A stretch of 64,000 nucleotides of DNA from Dichetophora obliterata (GCA_963920525.1 OY986439.1:19297819-19361818), one strand, 5' to 3'; shown: positions 1 to 10,286, counted from the stretch's first letter. Translations and numbers: made by a program. Notes: a model not told the origin generated them from the sequence alone.

Positions 1-210
1 TCTGTGTCACAGCAGAAGAAGCTGAGTAAAGGTAAGGCAGCTCCACTAGCCAATCCAACGTCTGATAAGCGGAAGACAACGCGACCAGCCAATACGTTGG
101 TTAAGCCCACTAAGCCGAAGAAGTATATACCATCTGATGATGGTATAAGTTATCTGTTTGAACCTTCTGCGACTGAAATTGACTGGAGCAAACTCAATCA
201 AATGCAATGA
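1..210 (+). CDS. 3' end of an unidentified, probably host, protein (partial)
   Basis: An open frame enters from the left edge and stops at TGA 208-210, giving about 69 visible residues. They are rich in Lys, Pro, Thr and Ser (a basic, low-complexity tail) and end in a more ordered acidic and aromatic segment (YLFEPSATEIDW near the end). No domain is recognised. An AATAAA at 370-375, about 160 bases past the stop, could be its polyadenylation signal, which would make this the last exon of a gene upstream. There is no ATG in the visible part, so it must continue leftwards or follow a splice acceptor outside the window. It could also be a chance frame. Function is unknown. Confidence 0.35.
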   Translation, partial: SVSQQKKLSKGKAAPLANPTSDKRKTTRPANTLVKPTKPKKYIPSDDGISYLFEPSATEIDWSKLNQMQ

Positions 211-2426
211 GTGCAAGCTGCCAGTGCATTAAACTGCGCTGACATGCAAACCAGCTATTTTACATGCACACTTCTGATTTGGAGGATAGAGAAGATGATG
301 AAGAATATCATGAAAGAAGTGCCATTTTCTGTTGTTTTCGTGCCATTTTAAATGAAAGCTTTTAAAATTAATAAATTTTGTTATTTTTCGTAATTTTTGC
401 TAGGTTTTCTTCATATTTTTTTTAGTTTTTTGTGGATTTTTCAAGATGCCTCACAATCGGGTACAAATTTTTTTGGCATAAAATGAATGCTTCATAATAA
501 TTGGTGGTAAAATTTTTCTGGTTGAGTAAATCACTTCAGTAAAAATTTTGTTAATTTGATAATCTTTGCATAGCTATGCATATGTCTGCATATTATACAC
601 TTGATCAAAAGTTATGAACTGAAAACCTAACGTGTCCCATAACCGGAGACACTTCCCTATATATAAGTTAATAAAATCTTTATAATTTTATTTTTTTAAA
701 AAAATTGCACCGATAAACGGTGCTCTTTATTTGACTGCTACTAGTGATTACAATGTTTTCTTACAATTAAAATGAAACTTATTAATTAGCTTATTTTAGC
801 GACTATTGTTGTTGCTTCCATGCACTAGCAAGTGCATGGTGTTTTGGTCAGCATTTTGTTTATTGTGCAGTCGATGTTTTATTTCCTGGTTAATCAGTAT
901 TTGTTTTAATTGGAGCGGTCGATGGCTTATTGCTGAATTGTTTGATTCTGCAGTTTCGATGTCTTTTTAATGTTGTTTCGCAATTTAATAAGCATTTATT
1001 AAATTGGAGCGGTCAATGTGCTATTGCTCAATTGTTGTTAGCTTATTCGTTGTTAACTTATTTTTCGATCCATAAATTTCTGCAAACGCGCGTTGTTCGG
1101 CCGCTGTTCGACCCTTGTTTGGGCAAAATTACTTCAAAAAAGCCGCTGTTTGATCCTGATAGTTAAAAAATTTAATTGTAACTCGGGCTGGTTCAAGCAT
1201 AGAACGCTTTATTTTTTTAAAAATTTTACACGTCTTTTGTTGCTTGCCGTTCTTTCCGAACCCAATTGATTCAACTCATTTTCATTCAAATTGCAAATTC
1301 CATTAAATACCAAACATAAATTTACTTAAAAAATTGATTGGGAGACTTTTTAGACCAATAACTGCATCCGCTGCCTTTAAGGTGTCATCATCACGGCCAA
1401 TCGTTGCAATGATTTTGATTAGAAAAATTATTAAAATGAGTTCGTGTTTAATGAATTAGCAGCTGGACAGCAAGCAGCACAGTCAAGAGAGAATAAGCCA
1501 AAACTCAATACTGACTCAATTGAAGTGGAACACTTTTTTGGTGCATTTCTGATGGTACAGCTAAACCATGGTGTGGTTACGCTATGGCGTTACAACGGTC
1601 ACACATGCGCTCCTTCAACAAAGGAAAAAAAACAATCATCTAGCAAGCGCGCGCGCGCATGCGCAATGATTTTCCCAAGCTGCACGACTTTTCTCGCAAA
1701 TCACACAATTTTTGGTGCAACAGGCTACGAGTATATGAGTGAAACGTACTGTTGTTTAGAGCAAAATGTAATGTAATGTAAACCAAAGTCCGAATGCTAG
1801 AAGAAAAAGGTAATTTTCATTATTTTGATATCGTTAGCTAGACATCGTAGCGAGGACTTCTTTGCTATTTTTTTGTGACTAACAATAGTGCGATCATCTT
1901 TGAGCTGTTGTTGTGTTCTTTTTTGCTTTTTTTTATACTATTACGACAAACGCGTCGCAAGTTCACGACGAACGACTGAAGCGTGTTTATCGTTATTTCA
2001 TTGAATACAGGCACCACTTGAAAATATACATATGTATATTGAAAATAAGAGCGCCGTTTTTGATTTAGTCGCGATGAAAATATTTTATATCTCCTAAGAC
2101 AGATATTTTTCCAAAGAGGTAAAACCAAAAATTACAGGGTTGCCAAACGTTTTTTGAAACGTTCAAACGTTTAATAAAAAGAGTTCAATGACATAGCTAA
2201 TATATCTATGGAATTTATTATTCTAATTTTTTTTCAGACTATAATTGTCGCGGAGTTTCATTTAGTTTGCTTTTCATTTTCTGTTCAACGTCCCCCTTCT
2301 AATATATATATAAATAAATCGTTCAAAGATCAACTCAATTTTACATTTTCCAATACTGCTGCCCTGTGTCCTGGCCATTGACGTTGAGTTATCAATGTGA
2401 GCGCTGTTTTTTTTTTAAGACGCTGA
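211..2426. other. Non-coding DNA with no recognised gene
   Basis: AT-rich sequence with short frames of no recognisable content. An AATAAA lies at 370-375. A run of alternating CG/CA dinucleotides (GCGCGCGCGCATGCGC) lies near 1650-1665. A TATATATATAAATAAATC stretch lies near 2303-2320. I see no transposon termini here. The stretch ends in the CG-rich target site used by the retrovirus-like element. Confidence 0.4.
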
Positions 2427-2432
2427 CGCGCG
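2427..2432. repeat. Left copy of the CGCGCG target site of the errantivirus
   Basis: CGCGCG directly precedes the 5' LTR and also directly follows the 3' LTR at 10947-10952. Errantivirus integrases make a 4-bp duplication within a 6-bp alternating site, so the true duplication is probably CGCG inside this hexamer. The Drosophila ZAM integrase is known to prefer CGCGCG-type sites, unlike the TA-rich sites of gypsy, 17.6 and 297. Confidence 0.85.
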
Positions 2433-2800
2433 AGTTACGACCCCCACTCAAACGACAACAACAAATACATATACTTCTCAGCCACCACCCAAACCATCGA
2501 GGCTCAATACGCCGCTGCAACACTTACAGTAACAATTACAACAAACACAACAACAATACCAAATTAACCAACAAGTCAAAGACATCGTTACTACATTTAC
2601 AACAACAGCACAAACGGCAATTAAATCTCGGCACCCACAACAATAGCACCAGAAACAACAACATAATAAGCCCCACTGCACTACTTAAAGTGCAGCGTAA
2701 TCAATAAGATATTTTAAGTGTTCCAATTTTATTTACACTCTTTCTTTATTTTTTTCCTCATAAATCGCAACTATTAAAATAGGTTCAATTTTAAAGTATA

Positions 2801-2987
2801 ACATTAAAATCAAACTCTTGCATTTCTGATATTATGTTGCAACCATAAATTGGGCAACATTTTACGATTATTTATTCTACATATTAACCACAAGACATTA
2901 AAATGAAACCCTTGCATTTTTGATATTATGTTGCAACTATAAATTAGGCAACACTTTGCGACTATTAACTTTTACATATTAACCACA
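2801..2987 (+). repeat. 94-bp tandem duplication in U3
   Basis: Two diverged copies begin with ACATTAAAAT at 2801 and 2895. They share a TTGCATTT..GATATTATGTTGCAAC core and end in ACATATTAACCACA. The same pair lies in the 3' LTR at 10555-10741. Their position in U3 suggests a transcriptional control element (inference). Confidence 0.8.
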
Positions 2988-3114
2988 TTGTATTTCTTTT
3001 ACATACATTACATTTCTCCTATTTTACAATTGTATTTCTTCCATTTATATCTTTACATACTTTTACACATTTACATTTCGAAAACGAATTGGTTAGATTT
3101 TAAGAAAGAGTTGT

Positions 3115-3128
3115 AATAAAGTTCAGTT
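3115..3128 (+). promoter_or_regulatory. Poly(A) signal and initiator-like site of the LTR
   Basis: AATAAA at 3115-3120 is followed at once by TTCAGTTC, which matches the arthropod initiator TCAGTT (3123-3128). Errantivirus LTRs are usually TATA-less, so transcription may start near 3125, defining the U3/R border. If so, the AATAAA is in U3, as in some retroviruses. The equivalent 3' LTR site is 10869-10882. This is an inference from motifs only. Confidence 0.45.
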
Positions 3129-3191
3129 CTAAGTTTACAGCAGAAAAGAAAAGTGTGTTTCAATCAAACTGCTCTAAGCAAGGAACATAAC

Positions 3192-3201
3192 TGGCGCAGT
3201 C
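3192..3201 (+). other. Primer binding site, tRNA-Ser type
   Basis: TGGCGCAGTC begins on the last base of the LTR. It matches the complement of the 3' end of insect tRNA-Ser (ending GACTGCG plus CCA) for 10 bases and then diverges. The serine primer is characteristic of the 17.6/297/ZAM side of the errantiviruses; gypsy itself uses tRNA-Lys. Confidence 0.8.
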
Positions 3202-3411
3202 TACGGCTTGGCGAACCATCTTGTGAATAGTGAATAATCAGTATCCTTCTTATTTGAAGAATAAGTGATAAAATAATTGTTCGAAAGAATATCGAACTAA
3301 AATTATTGTAATTATCAGAAGTTATTATCGAGAGAATATCGATACATAATATTCTGAAATAAGTGTTGACTGAATATCAGCACATTTTTTTTTTTCACAA
3401 GATCGGTTAAG

Positions 3412-3509
3412 TATCAACTTTTAATCGCCGTTGGAACTCAACGCTCTGAAAGGACGACCATATCAACTTTTAATCGCCATTGGAACTCAACGCTCTGAAA
3501 GGACGACTA
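3412..3509 (+). repeat. 49-bp direct repeat in the errantivirus leader
   Basis: Two nearly identical units (3412-3460 and 3461-3509) start TATCAACTTTTAATCGCC and end with AAAGGACGAC. They lie between the primer site and the first ATG. Repeats in this position act as insulator or packaging elements in some errantiviruses; no function is shown here. Confidence 0.85.
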
Positions 3510-3525
3510 GCGAACAACAAGCATC

Positions 3526-3566
3526 ATGCAGCTAAAGCAGTTAATCATCATCATCGTTGGAAGCAT
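3526..3566 (+). CDS. env: Env leader mini-exon (start codon and signal peptide), also a 14-codon uORF
   Basis: An ATG at 3526 opens 13 codons plus two bases, rich in Leu, Ile and Val after two Lys, and then meets a strong splice donor (AT followed by GTAAGT at 3567). The acceptor at 8625-8626 follows a pyrimidine-rich tract. Joining 3566 to 8627 keeps the env frame, whose main exon has no ATG near its 5' end. The hydrophobic start would thus be the Env signal peptide. In unspliced RNA the same ATG makes a 14-codon ORF that stops at TAA 3568-3570, upstream of gag. Spliced env messages are known for gypsy, tom and ZAM; the exact junction here is inferred from splice motifs and frame. Confidence 0.75.
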
Positions 3567-3715
3567 GTAAGTCGAAAACTGAAAAATAATTAAATAAAAC
3601 AAAGCTTAAAAATAAAACAAATAAATTTTTTCAATAAAAGGGGATAAGAAAAGAAAAATTTCAATACGTTAACAATTTTATTCAATAAAAAAAAAAAGAA
3701 CAAAGAAAAAAATTC

Positions 3716-5017
3716 ATGTGGAAAAAAACCCAGAAAAAACGTGCAGAAAATCAGCCCTATTCAGTTTCCCTCAGTAATCTTTTTAAAAGCAGAAGCCTTA
3801 GTTCAATTCTAGAAGAACCAAGTAGAGAATTTACTATGGAAAATACAGCCCCCATCCCAACCCTTCCCACCCCTGCCCCTGTATATGTGGATATTTTTCA
3901 GTCACTTCGCATTCCAGATGCAATAAAGGATTTGCCTCAATATGATGGCAATCCTCGACTACTATACGAATTTCTAAATAACGTAGAGGAAATATTGTTA
4001 CATACAAGAGGTGCTAGTCATACGCCTCAAGGACAAATACTACTAAGGGCAATACGAAATAAGATAGTCGGTCAGGCAAACGAAGTACTAAATATGTACG
4101 GAACGTCACTCAATTGGGAAAACATAAAAACTAACTTAATTCTGCATTACTCTGACAAAAGATCGGAGACTTCACTTATTAGGGATTTACACAACTTACG
4201 ACAATACAACAAAACTGTAGAAAATTTTTTCAGTGAAATAATAGAAATTCAGGCTACACTGTGCAACAATATTTTGATACACGAAAGTGATCAAAATGTT
4301 GTAGCAGCAAAAAAAGAACTATTTGCGGAAATGTGTCTAAACTCATTTTTAAGTGGTCTTAGAGAGCCACTTGGCTCAAACATTAGGGCTATGAGGCCAG
4401 AATCCTTGGCCACTGCTTTAGCCTACTGTATAAAAGAACAAAATATTCATTACATGAGATCAGAAAGAAACACATATCAGAGTAAACAATATAAGCCATA
4501 TAATACGTTCAATAAATATCCAGCAAGAATGCAAAACCCACGTAACTTTACACCAAATACGTCTAACTATAATCCAAACACATCAAATTACTACCAAAAC
4601 ACATATAACCCAAACCAGTCCCGATTTAATAACCCACCAACATACAATAGGTTTAATCCTAATCATAACCCTTTTAGAAATAACCACAACAATAATAACA
4701 ATTCGTCATTTTCTGCCAGACAACCACAACCAGAACCAATGGACACAAGTTCAGGTTTTACAAACACTAAAAACTCCACTGTATCTCAAAGGAATAATAA
4801 TTCCGATGTAAGCATGCGTTCTAAATTTTCCAGGATGACAAGACCAAGAACAGAAGAATTTCATAACATAAATAAAAATCCAAGGACCCAACGCCCCAAT
4901 ACCTCTTACCAACAACAATTAGATCAATATACAGATGACTCAATAGAAGACATCAATAACATTGAAGATGATCAAAATTTTTTCCGATCAGCCTCACCGA
5001 ACCAACAGGATACATAG
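3716..5017 (+). CDS. gag: Gag polyprotein
   Basis: 433 codons from ATG 3716 to TAG 5015. Residues ~55-245 form the helical capsid-type region of gypsy-group Gag (LPQYDGNPRLL and HNLRQYN segments). Residues ~250-400 are Asn, Pro, Gln and Arg rich, with no CCHC zinc knuckle, as is usual for errantiviruses. The last ~35 residues are acidic and overlap the pol frame. A second in-frame ATG at 3836 is an alternative start that would drop a basic 40-residue leader. The role is assembly of the particle and packaging of RNA in the cytoplasm. The frame is undamaged. Confidence 0.93.
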   Translation: MWKKTQKKRAENQPYSVSLSNLFKSRSLSSILEEPSREFTMENTAPIPTLPTPAPVYVDIFQSLRIPDAIKDLPQYDGNPRLLYEFLNNVEEILLHTRGASHTPQGQILLRAIRNKIVGQANEVLNMYGTSLNWENIKTNLILHYSDKRSETSLIRDLHNLRQYNKTVENFFSEIIEIQATLCNNILIHESDQNVVAAKKELFAEMCLNSFLSGLREPLGSNIRAMRPESLATALAYCIKEQNIHYMRSERNTYQSKQYKPYNTFNKYPARMQNPRNFTPNTSNYNPNTSNYYQNTYNPNQSRFNNPPTYNRFNPNHNPFRNNHNNNNNSSFSARQPQPEPMDTSSGFTNTKNSTVSQRNNNSDVSMRSKFSRMTRPRTEEFHNINKNPRTQRPNTSYQQQLDQYTDDSIEDINNIEDDQNFFRSASPNQQDT

Positions 5018-8000
5018 ACGTAAATAGACATGGATCTGAGCTAGCATATGTTAACATATCATCCCCTTTTGGTAGACCATTGAGATTTCTTATAGATACG
5101 GGAGCGTCAGCCTCATTTATTAATCCCGAATTCATACATAAAGACGATATTAAAAAATGTAAATTAACTTCAATCTCTACTATACTTGGAAAATATACTC
5201 TTAATGAGCAAGTATCATTACCTATATTTCGTGAATTCAATCAACGCGGTAATCTCATATTCCTTCTCTTCAAATTCCATAATTATTTCGATGGACTAAT
5301 CGGACTTGATGCCCTTACTCAACTCGGTGCAACAGTTAATCTTGTTAGCAAATCACTTAATACACAAAACTCAACTATTAATCTACAATTTAAACCAAAT
5401 ATAATATCAAAAAAATACTTGATTGCACCTAGATCTAAAACAGTTATTGAATTGCCAGTAGACACTCAAAATGGATCAATTTATCTCAGAAACACAGAAC
5501 TTAAACCTAACTTAGTTATATCAGAAGGTATATACGAATCAAAAAACTGGGTTGCTTCACTGGAAGTAATAAATTTTTCTGAAAATGAACAATCCCTTTT
5601 TCTTGAACAGCCTCTTAAAGTAAACCCTTACAACACTTCTGACTTTGTCGAATTAAATAATATAAACCCAGATAATACTTGTGACCCAAACCACTTTGTA
5701 GACTTATCAGAAATTCTCAGATTAGACCATCTGAATTCAGAAGAAAAACAAAAGTTATTGAAACTCTGTAAGAAAAATAACGACGTATTCTACAAAGAAG
5801 GAGAACAATTAACATTCTCCAACGAAATTAAGCACAAAATATCCACAACAGATGACATTCCAATTTACACCAAATCGTACAGATATCCATACGTCCACAA
5901 AGACGAGGTACAATGTCAAATCGCAAAAATGCTTCAACAGGGAATAATCCGCCATAGCTATTCCCCTTGGAGTTCTCCCGTTTGGATCGTTCCAAAGAAA
6001 AAGGACTCCAGTGGAAAACAAAAGTGGCGCCTCGTCATAGACTATCGGAAGCTTAATGAAAAAACAATATCAGATAGGTACCCGCTCCCCAATATAAATG
6101 AAATTCTGGATAAACTAGGTAAATGTGTATATTTTTCTACGCTTGACTTAGCAAGCGGTTTTCATCAAATAGAAATGCATCATAAACATATACAAAAAAC
6201 TGCGTTCACAGTAGAAGGTGGTCACTATGAATACATAAGAATGCCATTCGGTCTAAAGAACGCTCCATCAACGTTTCAGAGAGTGATGGACAATGTTCTT
6301 AGAGAATTAGTAGGAAAAATTTGTCTTGTCTACCTAGATGATATAATAATCTACTCAACTTCTCTTCAAGAACATCTTGAAAGTCTTGAAAAAGTTTTTG
6401 AAAAATTACGTTCGGCAAACTTCAAAATCCAACTAGACAAGTCAGAGTTCCTGCATAAAGAAGTAGCGTTCCTGGGACACATTGTATCAACAGATGGTAT
6501 CAAACCAAATCCTTCCAAAATAGAAGCCATCCAAAATTATCCAATTCCGCAAACTAGGAAACAAATTAAAGCTTTTCTTGGGTTACTAGGTTATTACCGA
6601 AAATTCATTAAAGATCTATCAAAACTTATAAAACCTCTTACTGAGTGCCTAAAAAAAGACAAGAAAATCGTAATTAATGATCGATATATACAGGCATTCA
6701 ATACATGTAGACACCTTTTAACAAATGACCCAATACTGCAGTATCCAGACTTCTCCAAACCGTTTATTCTCACAACAGACGCTAGTAATTATGCTCTAGG
6801 CGCAGTCTTATCCCAAGGCACTATAGGCAGTGATAAGCCAGTTTGCTACGCGAGTAGAACGCTTTCCGACTCGGAAACAAATTATTCTACTATAGAAAAA
6901 GAGTTACTCGCCATTATGTGGGCGACTAAGTACTTTCGGCCATACCTTTATGGTAGAAAATTCAAGATAGTTACTGACCATAGACCTCTAACCTGGCTTA
7001 TGAGTTTGAAAGAACCCAACTCTAAACTCATTCGCTGGCGCCTTAAATTAGAGGAGTATGATTACGAGATAGTCTATAAAAAGGGAAAGCTTAATTCAAA
7101 TGCCGACGCTTTAAGCAGAATAATACAGGATAAACCAAACACTAACGTGGACGTAAACATTAACGATACAGAATCTAATCACGCTACAAACGGAAGCACA
7201 ATTCACTCTGCTATAGAAAATCTCAACGATGGAATAGCTATTTCCGAAAAACCACTAAACGATTTTAATCTACAAATAATTCTACAAATATCAAGCCAAG
7301 CACCTGAAATCACAGTCGAAATTCCATTTAGAAATAAACAAAGACGCATAATCCGAAAAACTAATTTTAATGAAGACAGTATTACTCAAATTTTAAAAAA
7401 CTATATGGCACCTAATAAATTATCTGCCATCTATACGGATGACGATACATTCAGAATAGTCCAGGATGTATACTCCAAATATTTTTCACATACCCAAATA
7501 TTCCGTGTAATACGCTGCATGGAAATATTACAGGACATAACACAAAGCGACGAACAAGAACAGTTGATTAGGGATTATCACAATCGACATAACCATAGAG
7601 GAATAAATGAAACACATTTGCATCTCAAAAGAAAGTACTACTTTCCATTTATGAAAAATAAAATCACACAAACAATTAATAACTGCGAAACCTGCAAAAC
7701 TCAAAAATACGATAGGAATCCCCCTAAAACAAAATTTGAAAAACCAGAAACACCTATTAAGCCACTCGATATTTTGCACATCGATATATATACAATTAAC
7801 AATCACCCTATCTTAACAATAATTGACAAATTTTCTAAGTTCGGAGCAGGTTATAATCTACAATCGAAAAATAGCGTATCCATCCTAAAAGCATTAAAAA
7901 CATACATCAGTGTTTACGGTACACCTCGAAAAATTGTATGTGACCAAGGTCAAGAATTTATGGCAAATATATTTAAGGACTTCTGTCGTCAGTACCAAAT

Positions 8001-8547
8001 AGAACTGCATTTTACGTCATTCCAACAATCGAGTAGTAATTCTCCAGTAGAGCGTATGCATTCCACTTTAACTGAAATTTACAGAATTTTACTTACAACT
8101 CGAAAAGAAAACAATCTATCTCTTGAACATGACGAAATTTTAGCAGAAACATTTATAACTTACAATAACGCAATTCACTCCGCCACCAAACACACTCCCT
8201 ACGAGTTATTTTTTGGCAGAACATACAAATTCAATAACATAATTTCATTTCACAATGAACACGAATACCTTCAAAAGTTAAAAGAATATCAGGAGATTCT
8301 ATACCCAAAAATATGTGAACAGCTTAAACAAATTACAAGCCTTAACATAGATAAAATCAATGTAACTAGAGACGAACCCGAAAATTTCGACAGCAACAAA
8401 ACCATATTTAGAAAAGAAAATAGAAGAAATAAAATGACTCCTAGATTCACAAAACATAAAGTAAAACGCAATAAAAAAGTCACATTAACCACAATAAAAG
8501 ACCAAAAATTACACAAATCCAAACTAAGAAAACAAAATAAACCATAA
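4972..8547 (+). CDS. pol: Pol polyprotein: protease, reverse transcriptase, RNase H, integrase
   Basis: Open from 4972, after the last stop in that frame, to TAA 8545; expressed by -1 frameshift from gag, so no ATG is needed. Counting from codon 5080: protease active site LIDTGAS at 4-10; reverse transcriptase ~270-450 with D356 and YLDD 418-421; RNase H ~560-690 with D567, E608, D633 and D676; integrase zinc-binding H834/H839/C869/C872 and catalytic D902, D955 and E991, the last two separated by 35 residues. The tail is basic. All diagnostic residues are intact and there is no internal stop. The role is maturation, copying of RNA into DNA, and insertion, here apparently into CGCGCG. Confidence 0.96.
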   Translation, partial: SKFFPISLTEPTGYIDVNRHGSELAYVNISSPFGRPLRFLIDTGASASFINPEFIHKDDIKKCKLTSISTILGKYTLNEQVSLPIFREFNQRGNLIFLLFKFHNYFDGLIGLDALTQLGATVNLVSKSLNTQNSTINLQFKPNIISKKYLIAPRSKTVIELPVDTQNGSIYLRNTELKPNLVISEGIYESKNWVASLEVINFSENEQSLFLEQPLKVNPYNTSDFVELNNINPDNTCDPNHFVDLSEILRLDHLNSEEKQKLLKLCKKNNDVFYKEGEQLTFSNEIKHKISTTDDIPIYTKSYRYPYVHKDEVQCQIAKMLQQGIIRHSYSPWSSPVWIVPKKKDSSGKQKWRLVIDYRKLNEKTISDRYPLPNINEILDKLGKCVYFSTLDLASGFHQIEMHHKHIQKTAFTVEGGHYEYIRMPFGLKNAPSTFQRVMDNVLRELVGKICLVYLDDIIIYSTSLQEHLESLEKVFEKLRSANFKIQLDKSEFLHKEVAFLGHIVSTDGIKPNPSKIEAIQNYPIPQTRKQIKAFLGLLGYYRKFIKDLSKLIKPLTECLKKDKKIVINDRYIQAFNTCRHLLTNDPILQYPDFSKPFILTTDASNYALGAVLSQGTIGSDKPVCYASRTLSDSETNYSTIEKELLAIMWATKYFRPYLYGRKFKIVTDHRPLTWLMSLKEPNSKLIRWRLKLEEYDYEIVYKKGKLNSNADALSRIIQDKPNTNVDVNINDTESNHATNGSTIHSAIENLNDGIAISEKPLNDFNLQIILQISSQAPEITVEIPFRNKQRRIIRKTNFNEDSITQILKNYMAPNKLSAIYTDDDTFRIVQDVYSKYFSHTQIFRVIRCMEILQDITQSDEQEQLIRDYHNRHNHRGINETHLHLKRKYYFPFMKNKITQTINNCETCKTQKYDRNPPKTKFEKPETPIKPLDILHIDIYTINNHPILTIIDKFSKFGAGYNLQSKNSVSILKALKTYISVYGTPRKIVCDQGQEFMANIFKDFCRQYQIELHFTSFQQSSSNSPVERMHSTLTEIYRILLTTRKENNLSLEHDEILAETFITYNNAIHSATKHTPYELFFGRTYKFNNIISFHNEHEYLQKLKEYQEILYPKICEQLKQITSLNIDKINVTRDEPENFDSNKTIFRKENRRNKMTPRFTKHKVKRNKKVTLTTIKDQKLHKSKLRKQNKP
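4975..4984 (+). promoter_or_regulatory. Candidate -1 ribosomal frameshift site
   Basis: In the gag frame the codons read CAA AAT TTT TTC. This gives two overlapping slippery heptamers, A AAT TTT (4975-4981) and T TTT TTC (4978-4984). They lie just 3' of the last pol-frame stop (TGA 4969-4971) and upstream of the gag stop. A shift of -1 here joins gag (frame 2) to pol (frame 1). Confidence 0.75.
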
Positions 8548-8626
8548 ATTTTAACATTATACCTCGAATTTTTTTTCCAATAGGCACTTTTAGCTTGCAT
8601 TATATTTGTATATTTTCACTTTTTAG

Positions 8627-10286
8627 GGTACAACTGGTCATTGGACAGTTAATAGAGATTCATAACGTCAAAGATAACCAAGGTATAATTCCACTCAGAC
8701 TCGGACCGGCACGAGTAGTAAAAGGGTATAACAATTTAATCCATATAATCGACCTAGACAAATACCATGAAAACATTAACAAATTATCCACTACCTTTAC
8801 TGAAATTAAAGCACAAGGTATACAACCAAATCTTATAAAAGTAACTGAAATGAAACTTTTCGAACTAAAGAATAAAATTCAAACACTATCACCTGTTGCT
8901 AGACAAAAAAGGGGTATCTTGAATGGACTAGGATCAGTAGTAAAGTTTATTACAGGAAACATGGATGCGGTTGATGCACAAAATTTAAATAATGAAATAA
9001 CAAAATTAAAAGAAAATGAAGAAAACTTACAAAAAGAATCGGTCAATCAAAACAAATTGAATATGCAAATGATCGCAAGATTTAAAAATATTACTGAACA
9101 CATGAATAATGAACATAGCACAATTGAAAAATTTGTAAACAAATATTCAAAAGAAACAGCCAATAAAATTAAAAGAAATGAAAATATTCTAGAAGAAATG
9201 CAATATCTTAACCAACTTAACTACAATATAGATATTTTATTCAATCATATCACAGACATAGCAGAAGCCATACTATTAGCCAAACTAAACATTATATCCA
9301 AGCTTATATTAAACCAAAAAGAGTTACAAGAAATTAGAAATTATATGATTAATCAATCCATTAAAATTGAAACAGATGAAGAAATATACGAACTATTACA
9401 ATTACAAGCATATTATAATCATTCTAATGTCATATTCAATGTTCAAATACCTAATCTTTATACAGAAAATTATCAGCTATATCATATTATACCTACCCCT
9501 ATAAACATAACAAAGCAAATAATAACAAAATCATACATAACTTACAATAACAAAACAATTCAGTTTTTCGACAAAACATGCCAAAGAATATCTAAAATAT
9601 ACTTTTGCCAAAAACCAATCCAAAAAGAAAACACTCAAGAATCTAAATGCCTGGGGCAGCTCATGCAAAATCAACCTGGACACTGCGACCTGTATGACCT
9701 CGGAAAGATAACAACAATCTTCCAGCCAGAAGCCAACTTTATCGTCTATATTAATATACCCTATACACTAATAAATTCTACTTGCAGTCAAAGACAATAC
9801 ACAGTTGAAGGTACCGGTGCTATTCATTTCCAGAACTGCGACATCGCTATAAGAGGTATCATCTACAAGAGCAATGTTGGAATTTTCTGGGACGAGATAC
9901 ATATCCTGCCAATAACACACTCAGGAATACAAGCCCTGTCAGTAACCGAAGCCCTAAACTTGGAAAAACTTCGCGACCATCAAATCGAAAGCTACGCATC
10001 AGTTAAACACCTCAGCACAATTACATATGCCCAAGACGCACTGCAATATACGTTAATTGTAATCCTTGTCCTGATCTTCATTTACGTCCCTAGGAAAATA
10101 ATGGCATCAATTTATACACCGCAAACCAATTTCGTAAGGGCCACTGCACAATCTTTATGGCCCTCACTTCATACTGGGGGGGGAGGAGTTACGACCCCCA
10201 CTCAAACGACAACAACAAATACATATACTTCTCAGCCACCACCCAAACCATCGAGGCTCAATACGCCGCTGCAACACTTACAGTAA
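8627..10286 (+). CDS. env: Env glycoprotein, main exon (F-type fusion protein of errantiviruses)
   Basis: The frame is open from 8595 but has no usable ATG, and its first base after the likely splice acceptor (AG 8625-8626) is 8627. A furin-type site RQKR (8901-8912) is followed by a glycine-rich hydrophobic stretch (GILNGLGSVVKFITG) typical of the fusion peptide of baculovirus F-like proteins. A long helical region follows, then a Cys-containing ectodomain and a membrane span near 10047-10098 (TLIVILVLIFIYV). The Pro/Thr-rich cytoplasmic tail runs through the polypurine tract into the LTR, so the last ~33 codons (10187-10286) are LTR sequence. Such Env proteins mediate entry in infectious errantiviruses. 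The frame is intact; whether it functions cannot be read from sequence. Confidence 0.92.
10176..10186 (+). other. Polypurine tract
   Basis: Eight G followed by AGG end directly at the AGTTA start of the 3' LTR, the expected place for plus-strand priming. It is also coding, as part of a Gly run in Env. Confidence 0.9.

Larger units (their letters stand above)
2433..3192 (+). repeat. 5' LTR of the errantivirus
   Basis: 760 bp, matching 10187-10946 without visible differences. It begins AGTTACGACC and ends ACATAACT. U3 contains a 94-bp direct repeat (2801-2894 and 2895-2987), both copies carrying GTTGCAAC and GGCAACA motifs, as in a duplicated enhancer. The first ~100 bp double as the 3' end of the env reading frame in the downstream LTR. 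A 67-codon open frame on the opposite strand is cysteine-rich but appears only as the antisense of CAA/CAC-rich DNA, so I do not call it a gene. Confidence 0.95.

Noticed and set aside
1444..1776. 110-codon frame as a host gene
   Set aside because: No domain, a CG/CA-rich low-complexity middle, and no splice or polyadenylation context; likely chance.
2478..2681. Cysteine-rich 67-codon frame on the minus strand of each LTR
   Set aside because: It is the antisense of CAA/CAC-rich LTR DNA, part of which encodes the Env tail; identical in both LTRs only because the LTRs are identical.
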